DNA from: Corynebacterium kalinowskii
GTDB taxonomy: Bacteria; Actinomycetota; Actinomycetes; Mycobacteriales; Mycobacteriaceae
Assembly: GCF_009734385.1 (NCBI RefSeq)
Contig: NZ_CP046452.1
Location: 2,418,001 to 2,482,000, forward strand
Length of the DNA: 64,000 nucleotides
Reading direction: 5' to 3'
This document shows positions 1-8,898 of this stretch, in pieces. The translations under genes were made by a program, and so were the position numbers. A model generated the notes under the pieces. The model was not told the DNA's origin. It worked only from the letters and a program-made list of their open reading frames with translations, and did no database searches. Position 1 is the first letter of the stretch, and every line of letters begins with the position of its first letter.

Positions 1-146
1 AAGTCATTGAACGGCACAAGTTGGAGCTCGCGGATGTGGTGGGCATCCTTGCGCCACAGGTGCCCGATGACGAAATAGCCCTTCAGGAGTGTGAGCAGGA
101 CAATGACAGGCAGGTAGTAGACGAAGCTACGTGTGGAGTTGAACAC
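1..146 (-). CDS. partial membrane protein, 5' end only (C-terminus off the window)
   Basis: Reading the minus strand from a GTG at 146 gives an open frame to the window edge. It begins VFNSTRSFVYYLP, continues through one hydrophobic helix (VIVLLTLLKGYFVIG), and ends in a basic loop ending RELQLVPFND. The first 20 bases overlap the 3' end of the DUF4272 gene upstream on the same strand, which suggests translational coupling. The single helix followed by a loop with an LVPF element recalls VanZ-like proteins, but too little is present to name a family. The start is a guess: no ATG lies in frame nearby. Confidence 0.5.
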   Translation of the reverse strand, partial: MFNSTRSFVYYLPVIVLLTLLKGYFVIGHLWRKDAHHIRELQLVPFND

Positions 147-1203
147 GATCCCATTCTGCAGCAGGGTTCGTCAGCCATGCCAGTGCCTTGTGCCACTCAA
201 GCAGGGTGGAGCCAGTGGAACCATCGATGAAGTGATGATCTTCGGGGCGGAGCGTCTCATCGACGGCGACCCAGCGCAGGGAGCGAACGTACTCGTAAAA
301 ATCGCAGATTTCATCCAGATCAGCAAGGGTGGTGCACTGGGCAAGGAATTCTTCGGAGCCGAGTTCTGCGATCCACGGAATAAACTCATGCGGGTGGAGG
401 ATCGCCAGTTCATCGAGACACGGTTTCCCACGGCCCCGCATCTGTGCGGGAACTTCTAGCTTTCCCAGCACGTGAGCCAGTGGTACGAACGCGGCATAGG
501 ACCAACTTAACTGGGGAGCCTCATTGATCACTTTCGGGGAGCGATCCCCTTGCCGCACGAGCTGTGCGAAGGCAGCCTCCTCGGGCGAAAAGGCGGCCAC
601 TCCGTGCGGGAACCGTTCCTCGACCTGTGGGAGGATGCTGATTCCTCGGGTGTGCCACCAGGACGCCAGCTCGGAAATCGCCACGAGTGCGCAAACGCGG
701 CTCGCGACTTCCTGAGGCGAACGGAGCAGTAGTTCGAGTTCGCTGCGCACGGGTGGCAAATTATCGAGCACGTTGATGCCCTGCACGCCCAGTTCAGCGC
801 GGATACGGCTGGCCCGCATGCGAGCGACCGGGTGATAAGGCACGGCGTATTGGTTGACCGGCTCGAGAAGATCGTCGCCTTCCGCATTCCGCAGCTCTTT
901 GAAATCGACCACAAAAATAGCGTTGGCTTCGCGCGCCCAGACCTCCAACCCGGAAAGATCCGGCGCATTGAACTGGTAAACGACCTCAGTGTCGCGAGTG
1001 TGCTGGACCACTGCCCACAGCCCGGCGTTCATGCTGCCCCCGGCGCGGCGCAGACCTTCCCCGTACACCAACTCACGAGTCTTACTGATAGGCCTCATAA
1101 ATGCTTCGAGGGTGGCAGGGTCCGCAATTTGCCAGAAACCAGTCGCAGTGACCCATGTCGCTGGGACGACATCTCGTACAGTCGCCAGCGCGAAAATTTT
1201 CAT
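127..1203 (-). CDS. DUF4272 domain-containing protein
   Basis: A 358-residue soluble protein without signal peptide or membrane segments. The middle and C-terminal part resembles DUF4272: a conserved stretch around SPQEVASRVCALVAISELA (about residues 162-180) followed by a Trp-rich region, and a C-terminal block with RPEDHHFIDG and LLEWHKALAWL. The function of this family is unknown. The gene diverges from the 2H phosphoesterase, its ATG at 1203 lying only 27 bases from the GTG chosen for that gene, so the two share a very short promoter region. The stop overlaps the start of the next gene on the same strand. The family call rests on remembered motif similarity, not on a search. Confidence 0.75.
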   Translation of the reverse strand: MKIFALATVRDVVPATWVTATGFWQIADPATLEAFMRPISKTRELVYGEGLRRAGGSMNAGLWAVVQHTRDTEVVYQFNAPDLSGLEVWAREANAIFVVDFKELRNAEGDDLLEPVNQYAVPYHPVARMRASRIRAELGVQGINVLDNLPPVRSELELLLRSPQEVASRVCALVAISELASWWHTRGISILPQVEERFPHGVAAFSPEEAAFAQLVRQGDRSPKVINEAPQLSWSYAAFVPLAHVLGKLEVPAQMRGRGKPCLDELAILHPHEFIPWIAELGSEEFLAQCTTLADLDEICDFYEYVRSLRWVAVDETLRPEDHHFIDGSTGSTLLEWHKALAWLTNPAAEWDRVQLHT

Positions 1204-1230
1204 GTCGGTGATACTACTAAGCTATTCATC

Positions 1231-1734
1231 GTGCCGTCCCCCGAAAACCTTTTATTGTATTTGTCGCCAGAGCAAGAAAGTTCGATCCATCAGCTTTTCG
1301 ACCATCTTGCCGGACTCGGGTTCCCACGACAACACCAGACCCCGCACATCACACTTACGTTCTCACCGAGCATGAATTCACAGGTCGTCGAGCGTGCTGC
1401 TGAGCTGCTCCCACCCCTGATTCCGGCCGAATTCACCCGCGTGGGCACGGTCATTTTCGGCACAAAGTCCAAGCGAACGATCGCCTGGCTCCTCGAAGCC
1501 TCTGATGAGATGGAAGCAGCGGCCCGCGAGCTCAGCGCCCTGAACCCGGACGGCCGGGGCGACCGCTGGACCCCGCACCTGACCATCGGGCTGCGCCTGC
1601 CCCGCGACGTGGTCCCCGACTATCTCGCGGCCCTCGATGAGCTCGAGCAGCCCCGCTCGTTTACGGCCGTCACCGCCGCCTACTGGCGCCCCGAACCCCA
1701 GATTCTGCAGGTCATTGGGGGAAAGGATGCCTGA
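1231..1734 (+). CDS. 2'-5' RNA ligase-like 2H phosphoesterase
   Basis: This 167-residue protein carries the two His-x-Thr/Ser signatures that define the 2H superfamily: PHITL at about residues 42-46 and PHLTI at about 117-121, placed symmetrically as in LigT/ThpR-type enzymes. These enzymes act on 2',3'-cyclic or 2'-5' phosphodiester bonds in RNA or small nucleotides; the substrate here cannot be told. The open frame extends far upstream, but that part is antisense to the DUF4272 gene. The first plausible start is the GTG at 1231, and no clear ribosome-binding site helps to confirm it. The 3' end overlaps the start of the Nei glycosylase by 8 bases, so the two are probably co-translated. Confidence 0.75.
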   Translation: MPSPENLLLYLSPEQESSIHQLFDHLAGLGFPRQHQTPHITLTFSPSMNSQVVERAAELLPPLIPAEFTRVGTVIFGTKSKRTIAWLLEASDEMEAAARELSALNPDGRGDRWTPHLTIGLRLPRDVVPDYLAALDELEQPRSFTAVTAAYWRPEPQILQVIGGKDA

Positions 1735-2527
1735 AGGCCACGTCATTCACCGCCTCGCCCGCGACCTGAACCATGAGTTTTCCGGTCACTGCGTCCGGGT
1801 CAGCTCGCCGCAGGGCAGGTTCGCCGAATCCGCCGCGCTTCTCGACGGCCACATGTTCACCCACGCTGAGGCCTACGGCAAACAACTGTTCTTGCACTTC
1901 GATTCACCACACATCGTGTTCATTCACCTGGGGTTGATCGGGAAGTTTCGGCTCGCACCACTCGCAGAGCCCAAGGGAATCGTGCGATTGCGCATCACCG
2001 ATGGCTTGGTTGCGGCCGATCTACATGGCCCTCAGTGGTGCCGGTTGATTACCGAGCATGAAATGCTGGCTGCCGTGGACAAGCTGGGGGCTGACCCCTT
2101 AAGAAATGATGCGGATCCCGAGTGGTTGTGGTCCAAAGTTTCGCGTTCGCAGCGCACGGTGGCTTCCCTACTGATGGACCAAAAACTTTTCGCGGGGGTA
2201 GGTAATATCTACCGTGCGGAACCCCTGTTCCGGTTAGGAATCAGTCCTTTCACCTCAGGTCGCGAACTCTCTCGAGAGCAGTTTGACGAGCTATGGGCCG
2301 ACCTAGCGGACCTCATGCATCAAGGCGTGACCGATGGTCGAATCGATACCGTTCGTCCCGAACACACCCCGGAGGCCATGGGGCGCGACCCTCGCAAGGA
2401 TGACCACGGCGGCGAGGTCTACGTCTACCGCCGCGCCGGACTGCCCTGCTATGTCTGTGGCACCGAGATCAAGCACCAGGTGATGGAAGGCCGGAATCTG
2501 TTCTGGTGCCCGGGTTGTCAGCGGTAG
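1727..2527 (+). CDS. nei: Fpg/Nei-family DNA glycosylase (endonuclease VIII-like)
   Basis: A base-excision repair bifunctional glycosylase/AP lyase for oxidised bases. The protein begins MPEGH, with the catalytic Pro2 (Schiff-base nucleophile) and Glu3 of the family once Met is removed; this fixes the start at 1727, where a GGGGAAAGG ribosome-binding site precedes the ATG. Residues 170-180 hold the helix-two-turn-helix segment (DQKLFAGVGNIYRAE). The C-terminus is a four-cysteine zinc finger, CYVC...CPGC, ending in the conserved QR. MPEGH rather than MPELP points to the Nei/Nei2 branch rather than Fpg. Length (266 residues) is normal. It overlaps the upstream phosphoesterase gene by 8 bases. 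Confidence 0.92.
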   Translation: MPEGHVIHRLARDLNHEFSGHCVRVSSPQGRFAESAALLDGHMFTHAEAYGKQLFLHFDSPHIVFIHLGLIGKFRLAPLAEPKGIVRLRITDGLVAADLHGPQWCRLITEHEMLAAVDKLGADPLRNDADPEWLWSKVSRSQRTVASLLMDQKLFAGVGNIYRAEPLFRLGISPFTSGRELSREQFDELWADLADLMHQGVTDGRIDTVRPEHTPEAMGRDPRKDDHGGEVYVYRRAGLPCYVCGTEIKHQVMEGRNLFWCPGCQR

Positions 2528-2528
2528 T

Positions 2529-3533
2529 TTACGTTTCTGAGGTGGATGAGTTTTCCATGGCCCGCACTCGCTCGAGACAGAGCCCCCACAGATGCTCCTG
2601 ACCCCACACGGCGTCGCGAAGCGCCTCTCCGAGCTGCGCTGTTGTCAGGCCTCCGGAGATAGCCGTATTCGATTCGAACGCGATGCGGTACCATTTGCCC
2701 ACTCGCTCAACGAACGCGGCAGCTTGCCCATACTCGCAGTTTAGATCGTTGGCGATCTCAACCAATTGACCAAAGAACTCGTTTCCCCAGCCCTCTTCCA
2801 TCGCGCTGCGCACCTGCAACCACGCCCCCTCCCGCTCGACGGTGCAGTTAAAGCTACAGTCACCGGCATCGAAACCGACCACGTCTCCCCACACTCCAAG
2901 GTCCTCGACGGCCAGCACCTGCAGCACCTCCATGATGCGATCCAAGGTGACGGGAAGCTGTAGGTCCAACTCCGGAACGCCAATGCTACGGAGGTAGCTC
3001 GACTCGGTATGTGTGAGTTCGGGAAACTCGGTGGCAGCAGTTCGGGCGGATTCGCTGATGCTGCGCAGCAGCCGGTCCAGGTTTTCGCGCAGCTGCTCGT
3101 CGGAAAGCCCGCCCTTGAGGGACAAGTAGCCACGGATCACGATGAAGAGGCCGCCTTCATCGTTGGGCACATAGGTGACGACGGGCTGGAAAACACCTTT
3201 GTTATAGTCGCTAAGCCAGCGCTGCAGGCCAGGGAGGGATTCGGTGCTCATATCGGCCCACAGGCGAGCCGAAACCCTCAGGGTCGGGTCGAAAGGGCCG
3301 TCCCAAATCAGGCGGGAAAAGTACCCCGGCCAGCTGGCGATGAATTCGTTGTCATCATCCTCGTCTACTCGGTACTTGACCCCAAGGTCCGTGAGCGCCG
3401 CCATCACCCGTACGCACGTAACCGGACGCACCTCATCGGGGCCAATACTGTGCGCGAACTCCATGCCGTCCATGCCGCTGTCCTTCCTGCTCGATTGCTG
3501 GAACACCTGCAGCGTAACGCCCCGCTTGGACAC
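2529..3533 (-). CDS. YbjN-domain protein with two tandem copies
   Basis: A 334-residue soluble protein with two YbjN-like halves: about residues 38-165 (ALTDLGVKYRVDEDD, then RLWADM and a YVPNDEGG strand) and about 195-325 (MEVLQVLAVEDLGVWGD, then SAMEEGWG). YbjN proteins have a type III secretion-chaperone-like fold and are thought to act as regulators or chaperones. The product starts at a GTG 23 bases downstream of the MscCG stop on the same strand, so the two probably share a transcript. A downstream in-frame ATG (MDGMEF) is an alternative start that would cost about 20 residues. It ends one base short of being adjacent to the convergent nei stop. Confidence 0.7.
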   Translation of the reverse strand: MSKRGVTLQVFQQSSRKDSGMDGMEFAHSIGPDEVRPVTCVRVMAALTDLGVKYRVDEDDDNEFIASWPGYFSRLIWDGPFDPTLRVSARLWADMSTESLPGLQRWLSDYNKGVFQPVVTYVPNDEGGLFIVIRGYLSLKGGLSDEQLRENLDRLLRSISESARTAATEFPELTHTESSYLRSIGVPELDLQLPVTLDRIMEVLQVLAVEDLGVWGDVVGFDAGDCSFNCTVEREGAWLQVRSAMEEGWGNEFFGQLVEIANDLNCEYGQAAAFVERVGKWYRIAFESNTAISGGLTTAQLGEALRDAVWGQEHLWGLCLERVRAMENSSTSET

Positions 3534-3556
3534 GATCGGCGGCCCTTCGAACAGGC

Positions 3557-5002
3557 TTACGGGGTTGGTGTTACCACTTCGGTCGCCAGCGGCTCTGAAG
3601 TGACCTGTTCGGGCGTTTCAGTCTCCTCCACAGTTGAAGTGATTGGTGCAGGTGGCGCTGTGTATGTCGGCTGCGTCGTAAGTGGGGCGACGGGCTGCGT
3701 GGTCACGACCTCTGGCTGCACCGGAGTCACTATTTCCGGCTGAGTTGGAGGCGCGGGAGCCGGGGCCGGGGCTTGCGTCTCGACGGGCTTCGGCGCCAGC
3801 CACCCAGACTTGTCGGAATTCGTACCGCCTGAGAGGGTCATCGATCCCAGCATGCCGACGGCCACTAGCGCTAGCAACAACAACGTGGTCGACGGTCGCA
3901 CCCGGCCACCCAGAGAGAGCAGTCCGGCAACGCGACGTGGCTTTTCTTCCACCTCGTCTTCACGCTCCTCAATCTCGCGCAAGACCTGGTCACGAGGTAC
4001 TTCAGTGTTCTCGGCAGCATTGGCCAGCGCCTCCGACGATTGAGGTTGGGCCGGTGGCTGCGGAATCTGTGACAGCGCCGCGGGTGGGATAGCGCGGAAC
4101 TCCTGGGTGTCGAGCAGGTGCTTGAGTGAGGCGTTTACGTTGTCGTCGAGAAGCGCGGTTTCCGAGGCGCGCTTGCCGTAATCCTCCCACCACTCGTCGA
4201 GGATCGCGGCGCGAAGGGCGCGTTCGATGAGCCACTGCTTGCCCGGCGCGACATCCACCATGATGCGGATCGTGGTGGTCCACGGCAGGCCCATCGCGCT
4301 CGGCGGGGTGACGGCAGTGGCGGGCTGGAAGGTGATCTCGCCACGAAGGTGTTCGCCGAGGTCAGGATCGAGAACGGCATCCTCGGCGGCCGCGAGCGTG
4401 CGCGCATTGATCTCTGCCATCGAGCTTCCCGCGGTGATTGGCACCGGAATGTTCACCACCGCGCGGGCCCAGCGCGCCGAGGAGTTCACGCACATGCGGG
4501 CCTCGCCATTCGGGACCGTAATTTCATCGCCGTTGATCGTGCGGATTGTGGTGGCGCGCAGCGTCATGTCCACCACATCGCCCTCGACGGTCGCGCCGGA
4601 ACCGTAGAACTTCACCCAGTCGCCGACGCCGTATTGCTTCTCCGTGATGATGAAGAAGCCACCGAGCAGGTCACCAATGATCTTCTGCGAACCAAAACCG
4701 ACGGCAGCGGAAACCACAGTCGCCGGGATCGCGGCCGCCGCCAAGTTGATACCCAGGTTCTTCATCGCCGCAATGACCAATGCCGTGTACGCCAACGCCT
4801 CCGCGATGTACACCACCGCGCCCACAATCGCCTTACGGCCCTTCGCCGCCTCAGTCCCATCCTGCACCGTCTGGCCAGCACTAGCGATAATCCGCCGACC
4901 GACCCGCGGGATCAGGAAACCGATCAGGACCAGCAGCGTCAGGAAAATGCCGTGCGCGACGATCCAGTTCTTAGTTAGTTCAAGGAGGTATTCGATGGGC
5001 AT
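3557..5002 (-). CDS. mscCG: MscS-family mechanosensitive channel, MscCG type (glutamate efflux)
   Basis: A 481-residue inner-membrane channel. Membrane helices lie at about 15-32 and 58-80, and the pore helix at about 85-118 contains IPATVVSAAVGFGSQKIIGD followed by GGFFIITEKQYGVGDWV, the classic MscS pore and beta-domain entry. After the cytoplasmic domain a charged linker (about 320-360, EREDEVEEKPRR) leads to a fourth helix (about 372-392), then an 89-residue tail rich in Pro, Thr, Val and Gln. This extra helix and tail are the hallmark of corynebacterial MscCG, which opens on membrane tension and is known in C. glutamicum to export glutamate. The tail is shorter than in that species as I recall it. 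The identity as exporter is inferred from family resemblance. Confidence 0.88.
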   Translation of the reverse strand: MPIEYLLELTKNWIVAHGIFLTLLVLIGFLIPRVGRRIIASAGQTVQDGTEAAKGRKAIVGAVVYIAEALAYTALVIAAMKNLGINLAAAAIPATVVSAAVGFGSQKIIGDLLGGFFIITEKQYGVGDWVKFYGSGATVEGDVVDMTLRATTIRTINGDEITVPNGEARMCVNSSARWARAVVNIPVPITAGSSMAEINARTLAAAEDAVLDPDLGEHLRGEITFQPATAVTPPSAMGLPWTTTIRIMVDVAPGKQWLIERALRAAILDEWWEDYGKRASETALLDDNVNASLKHLLDTQEFRAIPPAALSQIPQPPAQPQSSEALANAAENTEVPRDQVLREIEEREDEVEEKPRRVAGLLSLGGRVRPSTTLLLLALVAVGMLGSMTLSGGTNSDKSGWLAPKPVETQAPAPAPAPPTQPEIVTPVQPEVVTTQPVAPLTTQPTYTAPPAPITSTVEETETPEQVTSEPLATEVVTPTP

Positions 5003-5084
5003 GGAACCAGGTTAGGCGCTTTTGGTAGCGGGCGGTGTCGGCGTTTACCTTCGTTGCCTCCGGCGCATGTCCGCGCCTTACTAG

Positions 5085-5426
5085 CTACCTGAAGTCCCGC
5101 TCCGCCCACTCTGGGACACGATTCATCCAGACCAGGGACTGCGCGTAGAGCACCATCATGAGCCGCATCGTGAGGTTGCCGATCCCGCTGAGCCGACGCA
5201 CCTCGGTCAACGGCTCGAATCTCCGCCCACCTGCACATTTGTCTTTCGTTTCACCGTTGACATTGACCCGAACCCAGACATGCCCCATGACGTGCTCGTC
5301 GAACTGAACCCTTGTCGCAAATACCCGAGTGGCATCGAATCCTAGTTGCCTCAACAATTCATACAGCGCGCCGTTGTATTGCAGGCAGTAGCCTCGCCTC
5401 CGAGCAAAAGCTTTGTCGACCGATTC
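5085..5426 (-). pseudogene. remnant of a transglutaminase/arylamine N-acetyltransferase-fold protein
   Basis: An open frame without a start codon in its 5' half, entered directly after a TGA at 5427. It encodes RRGYCLQYNGALYELLRQLG followed by an ATRV strand and HVMGHVWVRVNVNGE. This spacing (Cys with GYC, an N-x-LY-LLRQLGF helix, then a His-containing strand) matches the Cys/His core of transglutaminase-like and arylamine N-acetyltransferase folds. The N-terminal domain and a proper C-terminus are missing, and the residues after NGE (KDKCAGG) do not give the expected Asp-containing loop of N-acetyltransferases, though transglutaminase-like proteins vary here. An in-frame ATG-less alternative start at TTG 5357 would give a 90-residue fragment. 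Best read as a decayed gene. Confidence 0.45.
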
Positions 5427-5567
5427 TCAAGCATGCAGGATCGAGTAAAGCTCGAATTGGCCACGGATCAGTTGGCAGGCAACCTCGACGAGCTCCCAGC
5501 CCTGGCTCCCCGTAGACCTGGCATACTGCGCCGCCTGCGCGATCGTTGCGAAGTGCTGAGGTGCCAC
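5427..5567 (-). pseudogene. 46-codon ORF, possible DUF4177-like fragment
   Basis: From a GTG at 5567 the minus strand encodes 46 residues including STGSQGWELVEVACQLIRGQ and ending in YSILHA. The GxxGWELV motif followed by a short strand near the C-terminus is typical of the small DUF4177 family, although the normal N-terminal strand is absent. It is in the same frame as the winged-helix gene upstream (stop TAG 5577-5579) and the transglutaminase-like remnant downstream (after TGA 5427), so two in-frame stops separate three unrelated-looking pieces. It may be translated as a small protein or be part of the decayed patch. Confidence 0.3.
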
Positions 5568-5576
5568 GTCTCCATT

Positions 5577-6500
5577 CTAGGATGCCGGCAACCCTGTCAC
5601 GATTCCCTCAGTTACTACAAACGGTCGGCATATCCCATTCCTCGTGGGCCCCACAATAGGAACTAATTCTGCAGGACACACATCCGAGCGATCCTTGTAT
5701 CCCAACAGATACTCATCAAAGGCTGGCAGCGACAGCGTCAAGGCGAGGGCTTCTTCAAAATTGGACCAGTCTTCTTGGAATGCTCCCATGAGGTAGCCGT
5801 CCATCTCGATCACGTCCCGCGCCAATACAGCTGCCTTCTTCGCATCCCGCACGGTCAGCCCGCTCCACCACGCAAGATCCTGCACCGTCGCGGGGCCGCG
5901 GGAATGGAAATATCGAGTACCGAGCTCTGCCAACGCTGCGTCCCCCTCCAGCTCCAGGGACTGCACCGTCAACGCGCTCACCAGCATGAACACATCTTCA
6001 TTTCCCCGGCGCGCACCCTGCACCACCGTGCCGTCACTGCCAAAGGAGCGCAACAAGTGTTGCCCTCGATACTCCTCCGGCGAAACCCCCGCAGCAGCAA
6101 ACAACGCGTATGCCTCGGTCCGGGACACTGGCCCGTCCGAGAGCGCTTCATGAAATGCGCCTCGAGCCGTGGCAACGTCCTGCTCCGTGAGACCGAGCGA
6201 GGGACGCCGTTTAGCGGCGGCTACCTCCGGGCGCGGGGCGCACAGCCGCATCATCCACTGCGCGTCCTCCGCAGCCAGAAAGTGGTGGGTGCCGCGCTGC
6301 GACCAGGTGCGCACGATGCTCAACGACGCCGGATTCGGCGCCTCCGCAGCGCGCGCTGCGAGTCCCGCCAGGCCCGAATTGTAGAGCTGCCCCTGCGTTG
6401 CGAGCATCCAATGAGCCGCATCCACCGCGGTGCCACACTGTTGACCTGGGGCAAGGCGTTGTGCGATGAGTCGGCGGGCTCGCAGCTCGGGGAGGTCCAT
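5577..6500 (-). CDS. winged-helix DNA-binding domain protein (HTH_42/AlkZ-like), short C-terminus
   Basis: A 307-residue protein with features of the HTH_42 family, which includes the DNA glycosylase AlkZ/YcaQ: an N-terminal RLIAQRL helix, TWSQRGTHHFLAAEDAQWM around residues 65-83 (the W-x-RGT-H motif), and YFHSRGPATVQDLAWWSGL around 190-208. Typical actinobacterial members continue for roughly 50 further residues past the point where this one stops (EGIVTGLPAS), where others have a GxW-R element. The gene may therefore be 3'-truncated; the adjoining 5085-5567 region is also decayed. The ATG at 6500 lies close to a TATACG element and lacks a clear ribosome-binding site, so a leaderless transcript is possible. 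Confidence 0.68.
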   Translation of the reverse strand: MDLPELRARRLIAQRLAPGQQCGTAVDAAHWMLATQGQLYNSGLAGLAARAAEAPNPASLSIVRTWSQRGTHHFLAAEDAQWMMRLCAPRPEVAAAKRRPSLGLTEQDVATARGAFHEALSDGPVSRTEAYALFAAAGVSPEEYRGQHLLRSFGSDGTVVQGARRGNEDVFMLVSALTVQSLELEGDAALAELGTRYFHSRGPATVQDLAWWSGLTVRDAKKAAVLARDVIEMDGYLMGAFQEDWSNFEEALALTLSLPAFDEYLLGYKDRSDVCPAELVPIVGPTRNGICRPFVVTEGIVTGLPAS

Positions 6501-6560
6501 ACGTATAGTTTAGGTCACGAGCGTCTCTACAAAGGGCCACGCTGAGAACGGAGTATCCCA

Positions 6561-7238
6561 ATGACTTTCAATGCCGAATTAGGTCTCGCAATCTGTCGGC
6601 GTCGACTCGCCGCTATGGGTGGGGTGCACCCGAATGAGACCTGCGCCCAGGAAGTTTCCAATCACTCAATCTACTTTTATCCGCGGCACTGGGCTGAGCG
6701 GTGGCCAGCTAAATTCACTTCGCTACCGATTTTGCAGCAAAAGGAGAAAGTCACCGTCTCACGTTCTCAACTTTTCAAGCTAGGTCAAGAGCTCAACCGA
6801 AACCTTGATTTGGACGAAGCAATTCTGGAGTTCTACGTCAACGTGTGTGGTTGGGGAAGCGGTTATAGGGGTCTCATCTCCGCTCGCACGATGCGTCCGA
6901 TCACCAATAAGCCAGAATGCTTCGTTCCAAAATTGCGCGCCGCGTTCGAGGTTCTGAACGACGATCCCGTCGAGGCCTATCGACGTCTCAACAGCGACCC
7001 TGGAAAGATCAAGTACTTGGGCCCCGCTTTCTTCACCAAGCTTCTCTACTTTGCGGACCCCCACAAGAAGGCACTGATTCTGGATGCCAGGGTCGCCAAG
7101 TCACTCGGCAGCAAGAAAACAGCAGGTTGGAGCACCAAGCAGTACCAGGAGTACTTGGAAGTCATCGATCAGATTCGACAAGAGATCGATCCCGATCTCC
7201 GCGCCGACTGCATCGAGTACCTGCTGTTTCAGGGCTAG
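6561..7238 (+). CDS. hypothetical protein with helix-hairpin-helix/OGG-like features
   Basis: A 225-residue soluble protein preceded by a good ribosome-binding site (ACGGAG, spacing about 8). The C-terminal half contains KIKYLGPAFFTKLLYFA followed by LILDARVAKSL (about residues 149-181), which looks like the hairpin plus catalytic-loop layout of 8-oxoguanine glycosylase-fold proteins often annotated in actinobacteria as 'OGG fold'. A lysine and an aspartate are present but I cannot align them securely to catalytic positions. The residues 55-60 ahead of this region are charged. It stands alone between the divergent winged-helix gene and the convergent DUF1846 gene. Function unknown. Confidence 0.6.
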   Translation: MTFNAELGLAICRRRLAAMGGVHPNETCAQEVSNHSIYFYPRHWAERWPAKFTSLPILQQKEKVTVSRSQLFKLGQELNRNLDLDEAILEFYVNVCGWGSGYRGLISARTMRPITNKPECFVPKLRAAFEVLNDDPVEAYRRLNSDPGKIKYLGPAFFTKLLYFADPHKKALILDARVAKSLGSKKTAGWSTKQYQEYLEVIDQIRQEIDPDLRADCIEYLLFQG

Positions 7239-7314
7239 CAGTGCCGAATCTCCTTATCTAACTGGGCAGATTTAGCCCATAACCACCCAATCGGATTAGG
7301 AAATTCGACAGAGA

Positions 7315-8808
7315 CTACTTCTTGTACACGCCCTTCTTCGCGAACTTCGGCTCGGACGTCACCAGCACACCCAGGTTGCGGAAGATTCCTTCATCCACGG
7401 AGCCCAGGATCGTGGTGGTGTGAATGTCGCAGCCGCGAAGGTTCTGCAGCTGCTCCAGCGCTAGCCGCGCGTTGTCATCGCTCGATGCCGATACCGACAG
7501 TGCGATGAGCACCTCGTCGGTGTGCAGGCGCGGGTTGCGCGAACCGAGGTGCTTAGTTTTGAGGACCTGGATCGGCTCAATCGACGCAGGCGAGAGCAGG
7601 TGCAGGTCAGGGTCGATTCCCGCCAGCTCCTTCAGCGCATTGAGCACTACGGCAGCCGAGCAGCCAAGCAACGGGGACGTCTTGCCGGTGACGATGCGGC
7701 CGTCGTGAAGCTCGAGCGCGGCAGCAGGCGCCTGCGTCGACTCAGCTAGCTCGAGTGCAGGCGTGACGACGGCCCGTTCTGTCGCCTCGATCCCCAGGCG
7801 GCCCATCAGCATTGCTACGCGATCCGACCCCATCGGATCCAGCTCCGCGCGGGCCTCGCTGACGAGTTCCTTGTAGTAGCGGCGAATGATTTCTTGGCGG
7901 CCGGCCTCGCGACACACGGCATCGTCGGAGATGCAGTGGCCGACCATATTGACGCCCATGTCGGTCGGAGACTGGTACGGGGAGGAGCCGGCGATCTTCT
8001 CCAGCAACACCTTGAGCAGCGGGAACACCTCGACGTCGCGGTTGTAGTTGACGGTCGTTTCGCCGTAGGCGGAGAGGTGGAAGGGGTCGATGACGTTCTT
8101 ATCATCAAGGTCGACCGTGGCGGCCTCGTAGGCTTCATTCACCGGATGGTCGAGTGGGATGTTCCAAATCGGGAAAGTCTCAAACTTGGCGTAACCAGTC
8201 TGAATGCCACGCTGGTGCTCGTGGTACATCTGCGACAAGCAGGTCGCGAGCTTGCCGGAACCAGGGCCCGGCGCGGTGACAACCACCAGGTCACGAGTGG
8301 TGTCCGAGTATTCATTGCGACCCAACCCTTCCTCGGACACCACAAGCTTGGTGTTGGAAGGATAACCCGGGATCGTGAAGTGAATGGCCACCTTCAGGCC
8401 TAGACGCTCCAGGCGGTCCTTGAACAGGGCAGCCTCGGAATTGTCATTCTCCATCTGCGTCATCACGACGTGCTCGACCAGGAAGCCGCGCTCGCGGAAC
8501 GCGTCGACCAGGCGAAGAACATCCTCTTCGTACGTGATGCCGAGGTCGGCGCGCACCTTATGGCGCTGCAGGTCCTTAGCACTGACACAGACGAGGATCT
8601 CCAGCTCGTCTTTAAGCTGGTCGAGCATCACGATCTTGTTGTCTGGCGTAAATCCCGGGAGGACACGCGAGGCGTGCATGTCGTCGAAAAGCTTGCCGCC
8701 CATTTCGAGGTAGAGCTTGCCGCCGATGCGGTCGCGACGCTCCTTGATGTGGTGCGACTGCATTTCGATGTATTTGTCGCGATCGAAACCGATCTTCTGT
8801 GCGCTCAT
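7315..8808 (-). CDS. DUF1846 domain-containing protein
   Basis: A roughly 497-residue cytosolic protein that closely follows the DUF1846 family: it opens with [20 protein letters not shown], has [20 protein letters not shown] and the glycine-rich [20 protein letters not shown] loop (about residues 175-195 from this start), then [14 protein letters not shown]. The P-loop-like GPGSGK stretch suggests nucleotide binding; no function is established. The chosen ATG at 8808 is preceded by AAGGA about ten bases upstream and matches where the conserved sequence begins. A second ATG at 8829, with AAGG five bases upstream, would add seven residues. The gene ends in a highly basic KKGVYKK. Confidence 0.85.
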   Translation of the reverse strand: MSAQKIGFDRDKYIEMQSHHIKERRDRIGGKLYLEMGGKLFDDMHASRVLPGFTPDNKIVMLDQLKDELEILVCVSAKDLQRHKVRADLGITYEEDVLRLVDAFRERGFLVEHVVMTQMENDNSEAALFKDRLERLGLKVAIHFTIPGYPSNTKLVVSEEGLGRNEYSDTTRDLVVVTAPGPGSGKLATCLSQMYHEHQRGIQTGYAKFETFPIWNIPLDHPVNEAYEAATVDLDDKNVIDPFHLSAYGETTVNYNRDVEVFPLLKVLLEKIAGSSPYQSPTDMGVNMVGHCISDDAVCREAGRQEIIRRYYKELVSEARAELDPMGSDRVAMLMGRLGIEATERAVVTPALELAESTQAPAAALELHDGRIVTGKTSPLLGCSAAVVLNALKELAGIDPDLHLLSPASIEPIQVLKTKHLGSRNPRLHTDEVLIALSVSASSDDNARLALEQLQNLRGCDIHTTTILGSVDEGIFRNLGVLVTSEPKFAKKGVYKK

Positions 8809-8898
8809 GCGGCGTGCGTCCTTATTCATTGAAACCTTGAGGTACGCCCGTTGAGTCTATCAACCCATGCAATTTGGTGCGTCGAGATTTATTCACGG

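Noticed and set aside
832..1230. N-terminal extension of the 2H phosphoesterase
   Set aside because: It runs antisense through the DUF4272 gene; the family size fits a start near 1231.
5775..6545. Plus-strand open frame of 256 codons over the winged-helix gene
   Set aside because: Antisense to a gene with conserved W-x-RGT-H motifs; no signal for translation.
7260..7280. Short hairpin TGGGC...GCCCA between the OGG-like and DUF1846 genes
   Set aside because: Only five pairs and no U-run; too weak to call a terminator.
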